Shown here: in pieces, positions 1 through 11,503 of the stretch | Layout: every line of letters starts with the position of its first letter | Position numbering within the stretch: position 1 is the first letter of the stretch | Assembly (NCBI GenBank): GCA_021186555.1 | Contig: JAJKFL010000011.1 | Span: forward strand, 3,726,501-3,790,500 | DNA: 64,000 bases | Origin: Reticulitermes speratus | Lineage: Eukaryota > Arthropoda > Insecta > Blattodea > Rhinotermitidae | Direction: 5' to 3' | Program-made: the position numbers and the translations under genes | Notes under the pieces: model-generated | Told to the model about the DNA's origin: nothing | Database searches by the model: none | What the model saw: only the letters and a program-made list of their open reading frames with translations

Positions 1-3000
1 TAATAAACGAACAGGGCAGTGGTCAGCCGATGACAGTGTCGTAGTCTGGCTAATAAACAGAACAGGGCAGTGGTCAGCCGATGGCAGTGTCGTAGTCTGG
101 CTAATAAACAGAACAGGGCAGTGGTCAGCCGATGACAGTGTCGTAGTCTGGCTAATAAACAGAACAGGGCAGTGGTCAGCCGATGGCAGTGTCGTAGTCT
201 GGCTAATAAAAGAACAGGGCAGTGGTCAGCGATGACAGTGTCGTAGTTGGCTAATAAACAGAACAGGGTGCATGACCTGGCAGTGGTCAGCCGATGACAG
301 GTCGTAGTCTGGCTAATAACGGAACAGGGCAGTGGTCAGCCGATGACAGTGTCGTAGTCTGGCTAATAAACAGAACAGGGCAGTGGTCAGCCGATGACAG
401 TGTCGTAGTCTGGCTAATAAACAGAACAGGGCAGTGTCAGCCGATGACAGTGTCGTAGTCTGGCTAATAAACAGAACAGGGCAGTGGTCAGCCGATGACA
501 GTGTCGTAGTCTGGCTAATAAACAGAACAGTGGTGCGATGCGTGTCTAGTCTAATAAACGACAGGCAGTGGTCAGCCGATGACAGTGTCGTAGTCTGGCT
601 AATAAACGAACAGGGCAGTGGTCAGCCGATGCAGTGTCGTAGTCTGCTATAAAGAACAGGGCAGTGGTCAGCGATGCAGTGTCGTAGTCTGGCTAATAAA
701 CGAACAGGGCAGTGGTCAGCGATGACAGTGTCGTAGTCTGGCTAATAAACAGAACAGGGCGTGGTCAGCCGATGACAGTGTCGTAGTCTGGCTAATAAAC
801 GGAACAGGGCAGTGGTCAGCGATGACAGTGTCGTAGTCTGGCTAATAAACAGAACAGGGCAGTGGTCAGCGATGACAGTGTCGTAGTCTGGCTAATAAAC
901 GACAGGGCAGTGGTCAGCCGATGACAGTGTCGTAGTCTGGCTAATAAACAGAACAGGGCAGTGGTCAGCCGATGACAGTGTCGTAGTCTGGCTAATAAAC
1001 AGAACAGGGCAGTGGTTCAGCCGATGACAGTGTCGTAGTCTGGCTAATAAACAGAACAGGGCAGTGGTCAGCCGATGACAGTGTCGTAGTCTGGCTAATA
1101 AACGAACAGGGGGCTAGTCTGGTCAGCCGTGACAGTGTCGTATCGGCTAAAAAGAACAGGGCAGTGGTCAGCCGATGACAGTGTCGTAGTCTAGCTAATA
1201 AACGGAACAGGGCAGTGGTCAGCCGATGACAGTGTCGTAGTCTGGCTAATAAACGAACAGGGCAGTGGTCAGCCGATGACAGTGTCGTAGTCTAGCTAAT
1301 AAACGGAACAGGGCAGTGGTCAGCCGATGACAGTGTCGTAGTCTGGCTAATAAACAGAACAGGGCAGTGGTCAGCGATGACAGTGTCGTAGTCTGGCTAA
1401 TAAACAGAACAGGGCAGTGGTCAGCGATGACAGTGTCGTAGTCTGCTAATAAACGAACAGGGCAGTGGTCAGCCGATGACAGTGTCGTAGTCTGGCTAAT
1501 AAACAGAACAGGGCAGTGGTCAGCCGATGACAGTGTCGTAGTCTGGCTAATAAACGAACAGGGCAGTGGTCAGCGATGACAGTGTCGTAGTCTGGCTAAT
1601 AAACGAACAGGGCAGTGGTCAGCGATGACAGTGTCGTAGTCTGCTAATAAACGAACAGGGCAGTGGTCAGCCGATGGCAGTGTCGTAGTCTGCTAATAAA
1701 CAGGAACAGGGCAGTGGTCAGCCGATGACAGTGTCGTGTCTGGCTAATAAAGACAGGGCAGTGGTCAGCCGATGAGTGTCGTAGTCTACTAAAACGAACG
1801 GGCAGTGGTCAGCCGATGACAGTGTCGTAGTCTGGCTAATAAACAGAAGGGCAGTGGTCAGCCGATGACAGTGTCGTAGTCTGCTAATAAACGAACAGGG
1901 CAGTGGTCAGCCGATGACAGTGTCGTAGTCTGGCTAATAAACAGAACAGGGCAGTGGTCAGCCGATGCAGTGTCGTAGTCGGCTAATAACAGAACAGGGC
2001 AGTGGTCAGCCGATGCAGTGTCGTAGTCTGGCTAATAAAGAACAGGCAGTGGTCAGCCGATGACAGTGTCGTAGTCTGGCTAATAAACAGAAAAGAGGCA
2101 GTGGTCAGCCGATGACAGTGTCGTAGTCTGCTAATAAACGAACAGGGCAGTGGTCAGCGATGACAGTGTCGTAGTCTGGCTAATAAACAGAACAGGGCAG
2201 TGGTCAGCCGATGCAGTGTCGTAGTCTGGCTAATAAACAGAACAGGGCAGTGGTCAGCCGATGCGTGTCGTAGTCGGCTATAAACAGACAGGCAGTGGTC
2301 AGCCGATGACAGTGTCGTAGTCTGCTAACGAACGGCAGTGTCGGATGCAGTGCTAGCGCATAAGAACGGGCAGTGGTCAGCCGATGACAGTGTGTAGTCT
2401 GCTAATAAACGAACAGGGCAGTGGTCAGCCGATGACAGTGTCGTAGTCTGGCTAATAAACAGAACAGGGCAGTGGTCAGCCGATGACAGTGTCGTAGTCT
2501 GGCTAATAAACAGACAGGGCAGTGGTCAGCGATGCAGTGTCGTAGTCTGGCTAATAAACAGAACAGGGCAGTGGTCAGCCGATGACAGTGTCGTAGCTGG
2601 CTAATAAACAGAACATGGGCTGAGGGTGGTCAGCCGATGACAGTGTCGTAGTCTGGCTAATAACAGAACAGGGCAGTGGTCAGCCGATGACGTGTCGTAG
2701 TCTGGCTAATAAACAGAACAGGGCAGTGGTCAGCCGAGCAGTGTCGTAGTCTGCTAATAACGAACAGGGCAGTGGTCAGCCGATGCTGTCGTAGTCTGGC
2801 TAATAAACAGAACAGGGCAGTGGTCAGCCGATGGCAGTGTCGTAGTCTGGCTAATAAACAGAACAGGCAGTGGTCAGCCGATGCAGTGTCGTAGTCTGGC
2901 TATAAACAGACAGGCAGTGTCAGCCGATGACAGTGTCGTAGTTGGCTTAAACAGAACAGGGCAGTGGTCAGCGATGCAGTGTCGTGTCTGCTAATAAACA

Positions 3001-4449
3001 GAACAGGCAGTGGTCACGATGACAGTGTCGTAGTCTGCATAAAAGACGGGCAGTGTAGCCGATGCAGTGTCGTAGTTGGCAATAAACAGAACAGGCAGTG
3101 GTCAGCCGATGACAGTGTCGTAGTCTGGCAATAAACAGAACAGGGCAGTGGTCAGCCGATGCAGTGTCGTAGTCTGGCTAATAAACAGAACAAGGGCAGT
3201 GTCAGCCGATGCAGTGTCGTGTCTGGCAATAACAGAAAGGCAGTGGTCAGCCGATGACAGTGTCGTAGTCTGGCTAATAAAGACAGGGCAGTGGTCAGCG
3301 ATGACAGTGTCGTAGTCTGGCAATAAACAGAACAGGGCAGTGGTCAGCCGATGACAGTGTCGTAGTCTGGCTAATAACAGAACAGGCAGTGGTCAGCCGA
3401 TGACAGTGTCGTAGTCTGGCTAATAAACAGAACAGGCAGTGGTCAGCCGATGACAGTGTCGTAGTCTGGCTAATAAACAGTACAGGGCAGTGGTCAGCCG
3501 ATGACAGTGTCGTAGTCTGGCTAATAAACAGAACAGGGCAGTGGTCAGCCGATGACAGTGTCGTAGTCTGGCTAATAAACAGAACAGGGCAGTGGTCAGC
3601 CGATGACAGTGTCGTAGTCTGGCTAATAAACAGAACAGGGCAGTGGTCAGCCGTGACAGTGTCGTAGTCTGGCTAATAAACAGACAGGGCAGTGGTCAGC
3701 CGATGACAGTGTCGTAGTCTGGCTAATAAACAGAAAGGGCAGTGGTCAGCGATGGCAGTGTCGTAGTCTAGCTAATAAACGAACAGGGGAGTGGTCAGAC
3801 GATGACAGTGTCGTAGTCTGGCTAATAAACAGAACAGGGCAGTGGTCAGCCGATGACAGTGTCGTAGTCTGGCTAATAAACAGAACAGGGCAGTGGTCAG
3901 CCGATGACAGTGTCGTAGTCTGGCTAATAAACAGAACAGGGCAGTGGTCAGCCCATGACAGTGTCGTAGTCTAGGCTAATAAACGAACAGGGCAGTGGTC
4001 AGCCGATGACAGTGTCGTAAGTCTGGCTAATAAACAGAACAGGGCAGTGGTCAGCGATGAGCAGTGTCGTAGTCTGGCTAATAAACAGAACAGGGCAGTG
4101 GTCAGCCGATGCAGTGTCGTAGTCTGGCTAATAACAGAACAGGGCAGTGGTCAGCCGATGCAGTGTCGTAGTCTGGCTAATAAACAGAACAGGGCAGTGG
4201 TCAGCCGTATGACAGTGTCGTAGTCTGGCTAATAAACAGAACAGGGCAGTGGTCAGCCGATGGACAGTGTCGTAGTCTGGCTAATAAACAGAACAGGGCA
4301 GTGGTCAGCCGATGGCAGTGTCGTAGTCTGGCTAATAAACAGAACAGGGCAGTGGTCAGCCGATGACAGTGTCGTAGTCTGGCTAATAAACAGAACAGGG
4401 CAGTGGTCAGCCGATGACAGTGTCGTAGTCTGGCTAATAAACAGAACAG
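1..4449. repeat. 51-bp tandem satellite array
   Basis: About 87 head-to-tail copies of a 51-bp unit built around GGCAGTGGTCAGCCGATGAC, AGTGTCGTAGTCTGGCTAAT and AAACAGAACA. The array runs off the left edge, so its true length is unknown. Because 51 is a multiple of 3, open frames appear on both strands; these are not genes. Many units lack one or two bases at the same recurrent places (CAGCCG to CAGCG, GATGACAG to GATGCAG, AAACAGAAC to AAACGAAC). Units in 4200-4449 are nearly intact. The right edge is sharp, where the unit breaks into GTGGGGTTGCATAG. Confidence 0.97.
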
Positions 4450-5520
4450 TGGGGTTGCATAGCTGCACGTATGTTTAATGAATATTTCCGTCCCTCGCCA
4501 CAAAATCGTTAGCTTTTTCGGGATTTAACTAGAAGATGGGAAACTGACCTTAAGTGAAACAGCATTATTTGTGCTCACCTAATATCTTTATAAAACAAAG
4601 AATCAGGTAGCCGGAACTTACAGAAAGAAATAGTAAATAGTTACATAATTTTGGTCAGGAATTTCAGGAGAAGTGGCCATTTGGAAGGTATAGGGATAAA
4701 TTGCACTATGATATAAGAATGGACCTTGAAGAAGGAAGTTTAGTAGGTGTAGAATATTTTCAACTGAATCGGGGGTAGAAATCAGTGGCAGAATTTATAC
4801 TTATGGTAATGAATATTAGTGTTTAATGAAATCATGGAATCTGCTACTCATCTGAAGGTCTAAATTAGTATCAGCCTTTCGAAGAGAGCCCTTTGTAAGA
4901 ACCTTATTAGTTCGTTAGTCAGCTTGTTAGGTCTCCTCTTCAGACAGGCATATACTACTCGTATATCCATCTCTTATTTACGTTGACTGTAGCACTAAAT
5001 ATTTATCCAGGTATATTAATATAGAGGAATTTAATCGAGACCATAGAAACAGATATCTCATTTACTGAATTCATCGAATTGATGTAATTTTCAGACAATA
5101 GAATACAGCAATGGAAGTGCTGGCCCTGTGCACAGCGTATGTAATGCGTGTTCTGAACCTGTAGCTATTTGAACTGATCCGAACTTCATACATTCAAATG
5201 TGCCCAACATGAAAGAGCTTTTCAGGTAAGTTAGACAAACCGAAATAATATGCTTTCCGCGTGAGTTGTGGCAGAATAATGACGTTTATCACCGCCGTAA
5301 CAGTCCAGGGGTGTCCAACAGGCTGCGTGTTACCTTTCACCAGATGACTTTCGACTCGGTCATCCTTTCCAAAAGAGAGGACACTTGTATTTTTTCTCAG
5401 TTACTTCAAGAAGTAAGATTCAGAATAGTGACACGCTACGGGCAGGACAACCAAAGTATCGTGAACTTAATATTAGTCGTCCCGTTGTGGCGTCTTACCA
5501 GTAAGTTGGTACTTAATTAC
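4450..5520. other. Unassigned sequence, no gene seen
   Basis: AT-rich, apparently single-copy within the window. No ORF with a recognisable domain, no repeat partner and no splice-consistent coding stretch was found. A 97-codon open frame begins at 5266 but has no family resemblance. Confidence 0.5.
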
Positions 5521-5521
5521 C

Positions 5522-5651
5522 GTCAACACAACTTTGTTGGTGTTACATTACTCTTTTAGTCAGGCAACATGTTTTCATCAAATAAGGTCATCTTCAGGTC
5601 AACCAGTAATACAAAAGCATTATGTTAAACATATATAAAAGTTGTGTTGAC
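5522..5651 (-). mobile_element. Degraded hammerhead-type inverted element
   Basis: Short outer inverted repeats of 14 bp (GTCAACACAACTTT at 5522-5535 and its complement ending at 5651) flank a minus-strand hammerhead-like core at 5566-5605: CTGAAGA, an imperfect stem II, GAAAAC and ACATGT. Only one core is recognisable. It is probably a decayed relative of the inverted-repeat ribozyme elements elsewhere in the window. Confidence 0.4.
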
Positions 5652-5683
5652 TCTTATTAAGTACGAATTTGTTACAAAAAACC

Positions 5684-5932
5684 GTGCTTCGATCCCCGTC
5701 AAGCTCAGTATTTATTTCTCTGTTCTCCTAAGTGTCCACGCCAGTTCTGGGGCCCACCCAACACCGTCTTCATTGAATAACCCTACGTCTTTCCCAGGGG
5801 TAAAAGCAGTCAGCACGTAAAAAGTACTCCCTGTCCTCCTTGTAGTGCCGAGTTTGAGAATGTGTGGAGCTGTAACTCTATTGCATCACATAATTCCATG
5901 GCGTAGACAGGGACAACTTTACATTTACTTTC
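5684..5932 (+). mobile_element. Decayed tRNA-SINE (family 4)
   Basis: Matches the body of the SINE copies at 41376 and 48371: a box B remnant (CTTCGATCCCCG), then GTGTCCACGCCAGTTCTGGG, a CCCACCCAAC segment, a diverged AAGCGGCC region, and GGAGCTGTAACTC near the 3' end. The 5' tRNA-like box A portion is missing or unrecognisable. It is old, judging from divergence. Confidence 0.55.
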
Positions 5933-6640
5933 AAGAAGCTGATATCTGCCTAGCTAGTCAAGGCATTCTGCACCCTTCAGTGAAACAATTGGAGTCATAT
6001 GGATGACGACACGAACCAGTGGTCGGCTGTTGGCAACGTGAGACTTTGGGCTCCATAAACGTCAGGGATAATTGATGTCTGAAGAAAGTTTTGCTCCATG
6101 TACTTACTTTGTCATTATAATCATGATCAACATTATCATCATCATCATCATCTACCACAGTGGCGCTTTCCCTCGGGCCCTAGGGCTGTATTGAGATTAA
6201 AAATGTGTGAAACCGCAACTTTACACCCGCCACGTTGGCAGTATATGGTGCCAAAATAAACACAGGCGCCACTTTATGTGTTGTCTTTTCGGAAATAATC
6301 ATTTGTGATACGCAGAGAGTAGGCATATCACGTGCTATTTTTTTTTTTTGTTGAAATGGGTCGTGGAAATGGAATGTAAATGGAACTGTTTGTGGATCGT
6401 GTCCTGTGGTAGTAGCGATATTGGTCCTTCTGAAGTAGTAGCAGAAGTAGCGTTAATGATACGACATGTGGTTTATATTTAAAGACTAAACACTTTGCCC
6501 AGAGACATTCAGTAGTTTCTCGGTCTGTGTAACATTCGTTGTAGTGAACATTCATGAGCGAATTAGTTTATGAATTTATATGTACTTATATATATACACA
6601 CTGCTTTCTGTTAGGCAAGAACTGATCTATCATAAAGATA
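5933..6640. other. Unassigned sequence with a CAT microsatellite
   Basis: No gene seen. A short (CAT)n run lies at about 6134-6152 and accounts for the acidic open frame read on the minus strand. The rest shows no repeat partner in the window. Confidence 0.5.
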
Positions 6641-6642
6641 TA

Positions 6643-7030
6643 CAGGGTTATTCAAAATGATTGTCGGGGATTTATCAACTTGTCATACACAATACACTTC
6701 AGATAGAAGTATATGTATTTTTTTATTTAATAGAACAACACTCCAAGTTTTTGTGACGTACCTTACAGGTGCTCTATATGTGCACCCTTTGTGATTCTAC
6801 AAACATCAACACGATAATCGAGTTCGTTCCAAACTTTTTCTAGCATGTCAGCGGTGATGGTTTCAATGGGGGTTCTGATTCGTACCTTCAGTTCCGGGAT
6901 ACTTGCGGGAAGAGGAGGAACATAAACCTGATCCTTGACGTAACCCCATACAAAGAAATCACATGGGGTTGCATCTGGAGGACGAGGTGGTCAAGTTGTT
7001 AAAACCCCGACAATCATTTTGAATAACCCT
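6643..7030 (-). mobile_element. Mariner-type internal deletion derivative
   Basis: Terminal inverted repeats of about 26 bp start with CAGGGTTATTCAAAATGATT and continue into GTCGGGG. The left one is at 6643-6669, the right one at 7005-7030. TA flanks the left end (6641-6642); the right end has lost its terminal G and reads CCCTATA. The 388-bp element keeps only the last part of a minus-strand transposase, so it is non-autonomous. TIR start, TA target and protein remnant all point to the Tc1/mariner superfamily. Confidence 0.85.
6763..6989 (-). pseudogene. C-terminal fragment of Tc1/mariner transposase
   Basis: The minus-strand frame is open for about 75 codons to a TAA at 6765-6763 and has no start codon, because the rest of the gene is deleted. 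Readable motifs in order are PPDATPCDFFVWGYVKD near the top, VPPLP, IPELKVRI, MLEKVWNELDYR, and VCRITKGAHIEHL at the end. The PxDxTPCDFxxWG stretch carries the third catalytic acid of the DDE/D triad in this family; the first two acids are absent. The fragment has no internal stop, so the element is either fairly young or was amplified in this truncated form. It cannot be catalytically active. Family identity rests on recall of these motifs. Confidence 0.8.
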
Positions 7031-7039
7031 ATATTGTGC

Positions 7040-7553
7040 AAATATTTTTTTTTCTATCAGCTTCGCCTCTTAAAACCTTAACTTTTGTCTCGTGTGTAAA
7101 GTAAGAAGGAATATTATTTTCGAGTCGCCCTCAGCTTGTCTCCATGGTGTGGTGCAAATCGCCGGGTTAAGATAGTATTAGATAATGCTATTGAGTGATA
7201 CTGCTTCGTGAGTTAGACAGGTTTAATGATGCTACTGTCAATGTTATTATCGAAATCTCGTCTGGATTATCACGTAACGTGTCATAAATAGGGTATTTCA
7301 TGGTTGTCGTCAGTATCTACCATCTAATTTATGGATACGTCCGTAAAACATGCAACAATAGTGAAGTTAAGTTGTTACATTACCACTTGATGCATTTTTG
7401 CATATCTGCCACTAACGACTTAAAAATCAATGAATCGAGACCATCATAACGAAGTAGGCTCTTCCTTCTGCTCTGATACAAACTGAAATTCTAAAAATGT
7501 TAGTACAGCAATGAAACCTTTGAATCTGACATGAATTTCGTATGAAAATATTC
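7040..7553. other. Unassigned AT-rich sequence
   Basis: No gene, repeat partner or structured motif recognised. Confidence 0.5.
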
Positions 7554-8118
7554 ATTCATTCATTCTGTAGTCTGTCTTACGACAGGTCCGTAGCCTCTTC
7601 CAAAGCGAGTTCTCCACAGAATGCGATCTAGTGCTTCCTCTTTCCAGTATCTTTCCTTTTCCTTAAGGTCATCCAGTAGCTGCTTACGTCTTCTCCCTCG
7701 TCGTCCCGTCATTTCTATCCTTCCTTCTAACTTTCCTTCAATCACATGTTTCAGAAGGCAGTTTCTACGCAAGATGTGACCAATCCAGTTAGCCTTTCTT
7801 CTTTTTATTGTATGTACGATATTCCTGTCCTCCTTAACTCTGTGTAATACTTCTTCATTTCTCACACGATCGGTCCAACTGATCTTTTCCATTCTTCTCC
7901 AGCACCACATTTCAAAACTTTCCAGATACTTCTGATCCACTTTCCCAAGTGTCCACGTTTCAGCATCACACAAAGGTACGCTCCAAATGTAGCACTTTAC
8001 TAGTTTCTTCCTTAAATTTAATTCCAGTTTGCTGGTGAAAATATTACAGTACATTTTCATAGCATCCATGTATCTTCTTAATATATCTTTTGAGTTAATA
8101 TCAGTCCTATTTTTAAAG
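7554..8118 (-). mobile_element. RTE-like LINE 3' end, copy 1
   Basis: A 5'-truncated non-LTR retrotransposon in minus orientation. Its 3' tail is three to four units of GAAT (read on the minus strand) at 7554-7566, starting inside the stop codon of the ORF. It shares its coding sequence with copies at 20735, 45229 and 49559. Its 5' edge abuts half of an unrelated inverted-repeat element at 8119. Confidence 0.88.
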
Positions 8119-8123
8119 GTCAA
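7560..8123 (-). pseudogene. C-terminal part of RTE-like LINE ORF2
   Basis: 187 codons remain open. From the N side: LFTSKLELNLRKKLVKCYI-type thumb region (here IFTSKLE...), ETWTLGKVDQKYLESFEMW, WRRMEKISWTDRVRNEEVLH, ANWIGHILRRNCLLKH, then a basic GRRGRRRKQLLDDLKEK segment and WRTRFGRGYGPVVRQTTE at the C-terminus. In the intact family this lies downstream of the reverse transcriptase catalytic motifs, which are not present here. The first ATG is fortuitous. The ORF ends ACAGAATGA, so the stop overlaps the first GAAT tail unit, and there is essentially no 3' UTR. It is the least damaged of the four copies. Clade assignment to RTE rests on the microsatellite tail and recalled similarity. Confidence 0.8.
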
Positions 8124-8230
8124 GCAGTCCCTTAAAAATGGGACCGACAGGTTATCACGAAACGTCTGTAATTAACTACCAGTCTACGCTTTGTAACATC
8201 CCAGAAGAGCGAGGATCTCATATCCTTTGA
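8119..8230 (+). mobile_element. Half of an M-family inverted-repeat element
   Basis: Only the right arm is present: GGGACCGACAGG, then CGAAACGTCTGTAATTAACT, CTACGCTTTGTAACATCCCA and GAAGAGCGAGGATCTCAT. Compare the complete elements at 34206, 42132, 53366 and 56704. The left arm is missing at the point where LINE copy 1 begins. Confidence 0.7.
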
Positions 8231-9400
8231 TATTCATGTCTATATTGATATTACGTGTATGCAGTTTCCTCCGTAACGAATATTTAGGACTTTGTTGGTC
8301 GGCATGAAGTACTTATTTGCAAACCCCTGTAATGTGGACTGTGCAGTTGTACAGTACGTCACTTCCCGGCATTCCTTGTATTTCCGATGAACATCGGCTC
8401 AATTGCATATCATTTGAATATATACAGAGCAGACGTAACGTTCGGCACTGCGCTTTGTGCGCCTAAAATACGGGGGTGTTGGGTGGTGTTGGGTGGTGTG
8501 TAATGGGGGAGAGAAAGAGGAAATGACAGGGTGTCTGTAGAGGGGCGATCTATTTAGTGGCGCGGAGCGATACATCCCCGACCCGGCCTAGTTGATGATT
8601 ACAGGGTTTTAGTTGCCAGGATAGGATGTTGGCATCGCGGCTGCCTCGATCGTACGCTCGTTTCTGTTGCTCGGAAACTCGTTTTTCGTGGGACCAGAGG
8701 GAAAGAGATAGATGGCACGCGCTAATACTGCCTCTACCATTTGGGAGGTTAATCAGCAACTCTGCAGGAAAGCCATTGATCTAGACACTAACTCCATCCA
8801 ATAGTTTATTTACCAGCTCACGGCTTGTATTGGGGTGCTGTTTGGGGGAAAGCAGGATGGCAGAAGACTGTTTTATCGTCTTATCCAGCAGAACGATAGG
8901 ATTATACAAGACAGATTGGTGAAGGAGTTTATAAGAATCTGATGTATGAAGCACAGATATTGTGGATGGACAAATCTCGGAGACTCTACTAATATAGGTT
9001 AAGGAACATAAAAAGTATACATAATTTCGTAAGAATCCCTCTTACGAAATCTGGTAGCAACTTCGCTAATAATGATGGGGGTTCCAACCAGTTATCTACA
9101 CAAATCCCTGTAGGTTTCTGTACACATCTGACGTTTCGGACTTGCTTGCTGTAGGCTGATTTTGGACTAGGAGGCGGCATGGTTCTCATAAATGCTGGTA
9201 GTCTGTCAATACACAAATCTATATGGCGTCGTATTCCAGAAGACTGGAATCTTCACAGAAACATTTCTTACCTCTGCCTGGTAATAGAATCCCTATTCCT
9301 TGGTTATTTTTTCCAGTAGTCTGTTCACTACACCAACTGAGATTTTTCTGTTATCTTTGTATTTCTGTACGTCCTTTTATCAATAAAAATATTAGCGAAG
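8231..9400. other. Unassigned sequence
   Basis: Moderately GC-rich around 8450-8760, with a small duplicated GGTGTTGGGTGGTGTTGGGT stretch at about 8475. No gene or repeat partner recognised. Small open frames on both strands lack any family features. Confidence 0.5.
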
Positions 9401-9401
9401 G

Positions 9402-9441
9402 CAATATAATAATATAATAATAATAATAGTAATAATAATAT
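9402..9441. repeat. AAT-rich microsatellite
   Basis: AATAATA/AATAGT iterations immediately left of the 21-bp satellite. Confidence 0.85.
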
Positions 9442-11503
9442 ATGGCCCTGATGAGTTTGTATCTGGCTCTGTTCAGTATGTGTCTGGCCTTGTTGAGTGT
9501 ATATCTGGCCTTGCTGATTGTATATCTGGCCTTGTTGAGTGTGTATCTGGCCTTCCTGATTGTATATCTGGCCCTGTTGAGTGTGTATCTGGCCTTGCTG
9601 ATTGTATATATCTGGCCCTGTTGAACGTGTATATGGCCCTGTTGAGTGTGTATGTGGCCCTGCTGAGTGTATATGTTGCCCTGTTGAATGGGTAACTTGC
9701 CCTGCTGAGTGTATATCTGGCCCTGTTGAGTGTGTGTATGTTAGTGTGTGTAGTGTATATGTTGAGTGTGTGTATGTTACCCCGTTGAATGGATACCTTG
9801 CCCTGTTGAGTGTATATCTGGCCCTGTTAAGTGTGTATATGGCCCTGCTGTGTTTGTGTCTGGCCCTGTCAAGTGTGAATCTGGCTCTGTTGAGTGTGTA
9901 CTCGTATATGGCCCTGCTTAGTGGTTATCTTGCCCTGTTGAATGTGTATCTGGCCCTACTCAGTGTATCTCTGGCCCTGTTGATTGTGTGTATGGTCCTG
10001 TTAAGTGTGTATATGGCCATGTTGAGTGTGTATATGGCCCTGTTAAGTGTGTATATAGCCCTGCTGTGTTTGTGTCTGGCCCTGTCAAGTGTGAATCTGG
10101 CTCTGTTGAGTATGTATATGGCCCTGTTGGGTGTGTATCTGTCTCTGTTGTGTGTGTATATGACCTTGTTAAGTGTCTATATGGTCCTGTTGAGTGTGCA
10201 TCTGTCCCTGTTGTGTGTGTATGTGTCCCTGTTGAGTGTGTATATGGCTCTGTTGGGTGGTATATGTCCCTGTTGAGTGTGTATCTGTCCCTGTTGAGTG
10301 TGTATGTGTCCCTTTTGAGTGTGTATATGGCCCTGTTAAGTGTGTATCTGGCCGTGTTGAGTATGCATCTGGCCATATGAAGTGTGTATGTGTCCCTGTT
10401 GATTGTGTATATGGCCCTGTTAAGTGTGTATCTGGCCCTGTTGAGTGTGTATGTATCCCTGTTGAGTGTGTATATGGCCCTGTTGAGTGTGTATCTGGCC
10501 CTGTTGAGTGTGCATCTGTCCCTGTTGAGTGTGTATGTGTCCCTGTTGAGTGTGTATATGGCCCTGTTAAGTGTGTATCTGACCCTGCTGAGTGTGCATC
10601 TGTCCCTGTTGTGTGTGTATGTGTCCCTGTTGAGTGTGTATATGGCTCTGTTGGGTGGTATCTGTCCCTGTTGAGTATGCATCTGTCCCTGTTGAGTGTG
10701 TATGTGTCCATTTTGAGTGTGTATATGGCCCTGTTAAGTGTGTATCTGGCCGTGTTGAGTGTGTATTTGTCCCTGTTGTGTGTGTATGTGTCCCTGTTTA
10801 GTGTGTATATGGCTCTGTTGGGTGGTATCTGTCCCTGTTGAGTGTGCATCTGTCCCTGTTGATTGTGTATGTGTCCCTTTTGAGTGTGTATATGGCCCTG
10901 TTAAGTGTTTATCTGGCCGTGTTGAGTGTGCATCTGGCCATATGAAGTGTGTATGTGTCGCTGTTGAGTGTGTATATGGCTGTGCTGAGTGTGCATCTGG
11001 CCATATGAAGTGTGTATGTGTCTCTGTTGAGTGTGTATATGGCCCTGTTAAGTGTGTATATGGCCCTGTTAAGTGTGTATATGGCCCTGTTAAGTGTGTA
11101 TATGGCCCTGTTAAGTGTGTATCTGGCCGTGTTGAGTGTGCATCTGGCCATATGAAGTGTGTATGTGTGCCTGTTGAGTGTGTATATGGCCCTGTTAAGT
11201 GTGTATATGGCCCTGCTAAGTGTGTATCTGGCCCTGTTGAGTGTGCATCTGTCCCTGTTGAGTGTGTATCTGTCCCTGTTGAGTGTGTATATGGCCCTGT
11301 TGAGTGTATATCTGGCCCTGTTGAGTGTGCATCTGGCCCTGTTGAGTGTGCATCTGTCCCTGTTGAGTGTGCATCTGTCCCTGTTGAGTGTGCATCTGTC
11401 CCTGTTGAGTGTGTATCTGTCCCTGTTGAGTGTGTATATGGCCCTGTTAAGTGTGTATCTGACCCTGTTAAGTGTGCATCTGGCCCTGTTGAGTGTGTCT
11501 AGC
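9442..11503. repeat. 21-bp tandem satellite with higher-order structure
   Basis: About 97 copies of a 21-bp unit (CTGTTGAGTGTGTATATGGC plus C), i.e. 7 codons. All long frames here (LLSVYMA on +, TLNRAIY or TQQGHIH on -) come from this periodicity and are not proteins. Variants alternate (TATATGGCC, TATCTGGCC, CATCTGTCC, TATGTGTCC). A larger block beginning GGCTCTGTTGGGTGGTAT recurs at about 10246, 10644 and 10813, so the array grew partly by block duplication. The marker GGCCATATGAAGTGTGTATG recurs at about 10372, 10937, 10999 and 11147. Confidence 0.95.

Noticed and set aside
4201..4503. Frames of 70-100 codons in the 51-bp array
   Set aside because: The period is a multiple of 3; frames vanish wherever an indel occurs.
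5266..5559. 97-codon open frame as a gene
   Set aside because: No domain, no neighbouring exons, and its 3' part overlaps a decayed inverted element.
5958..6158. Asp-rich peptide
   Set aside because: It is a (CAT)n microsatellite read on the minus strand.
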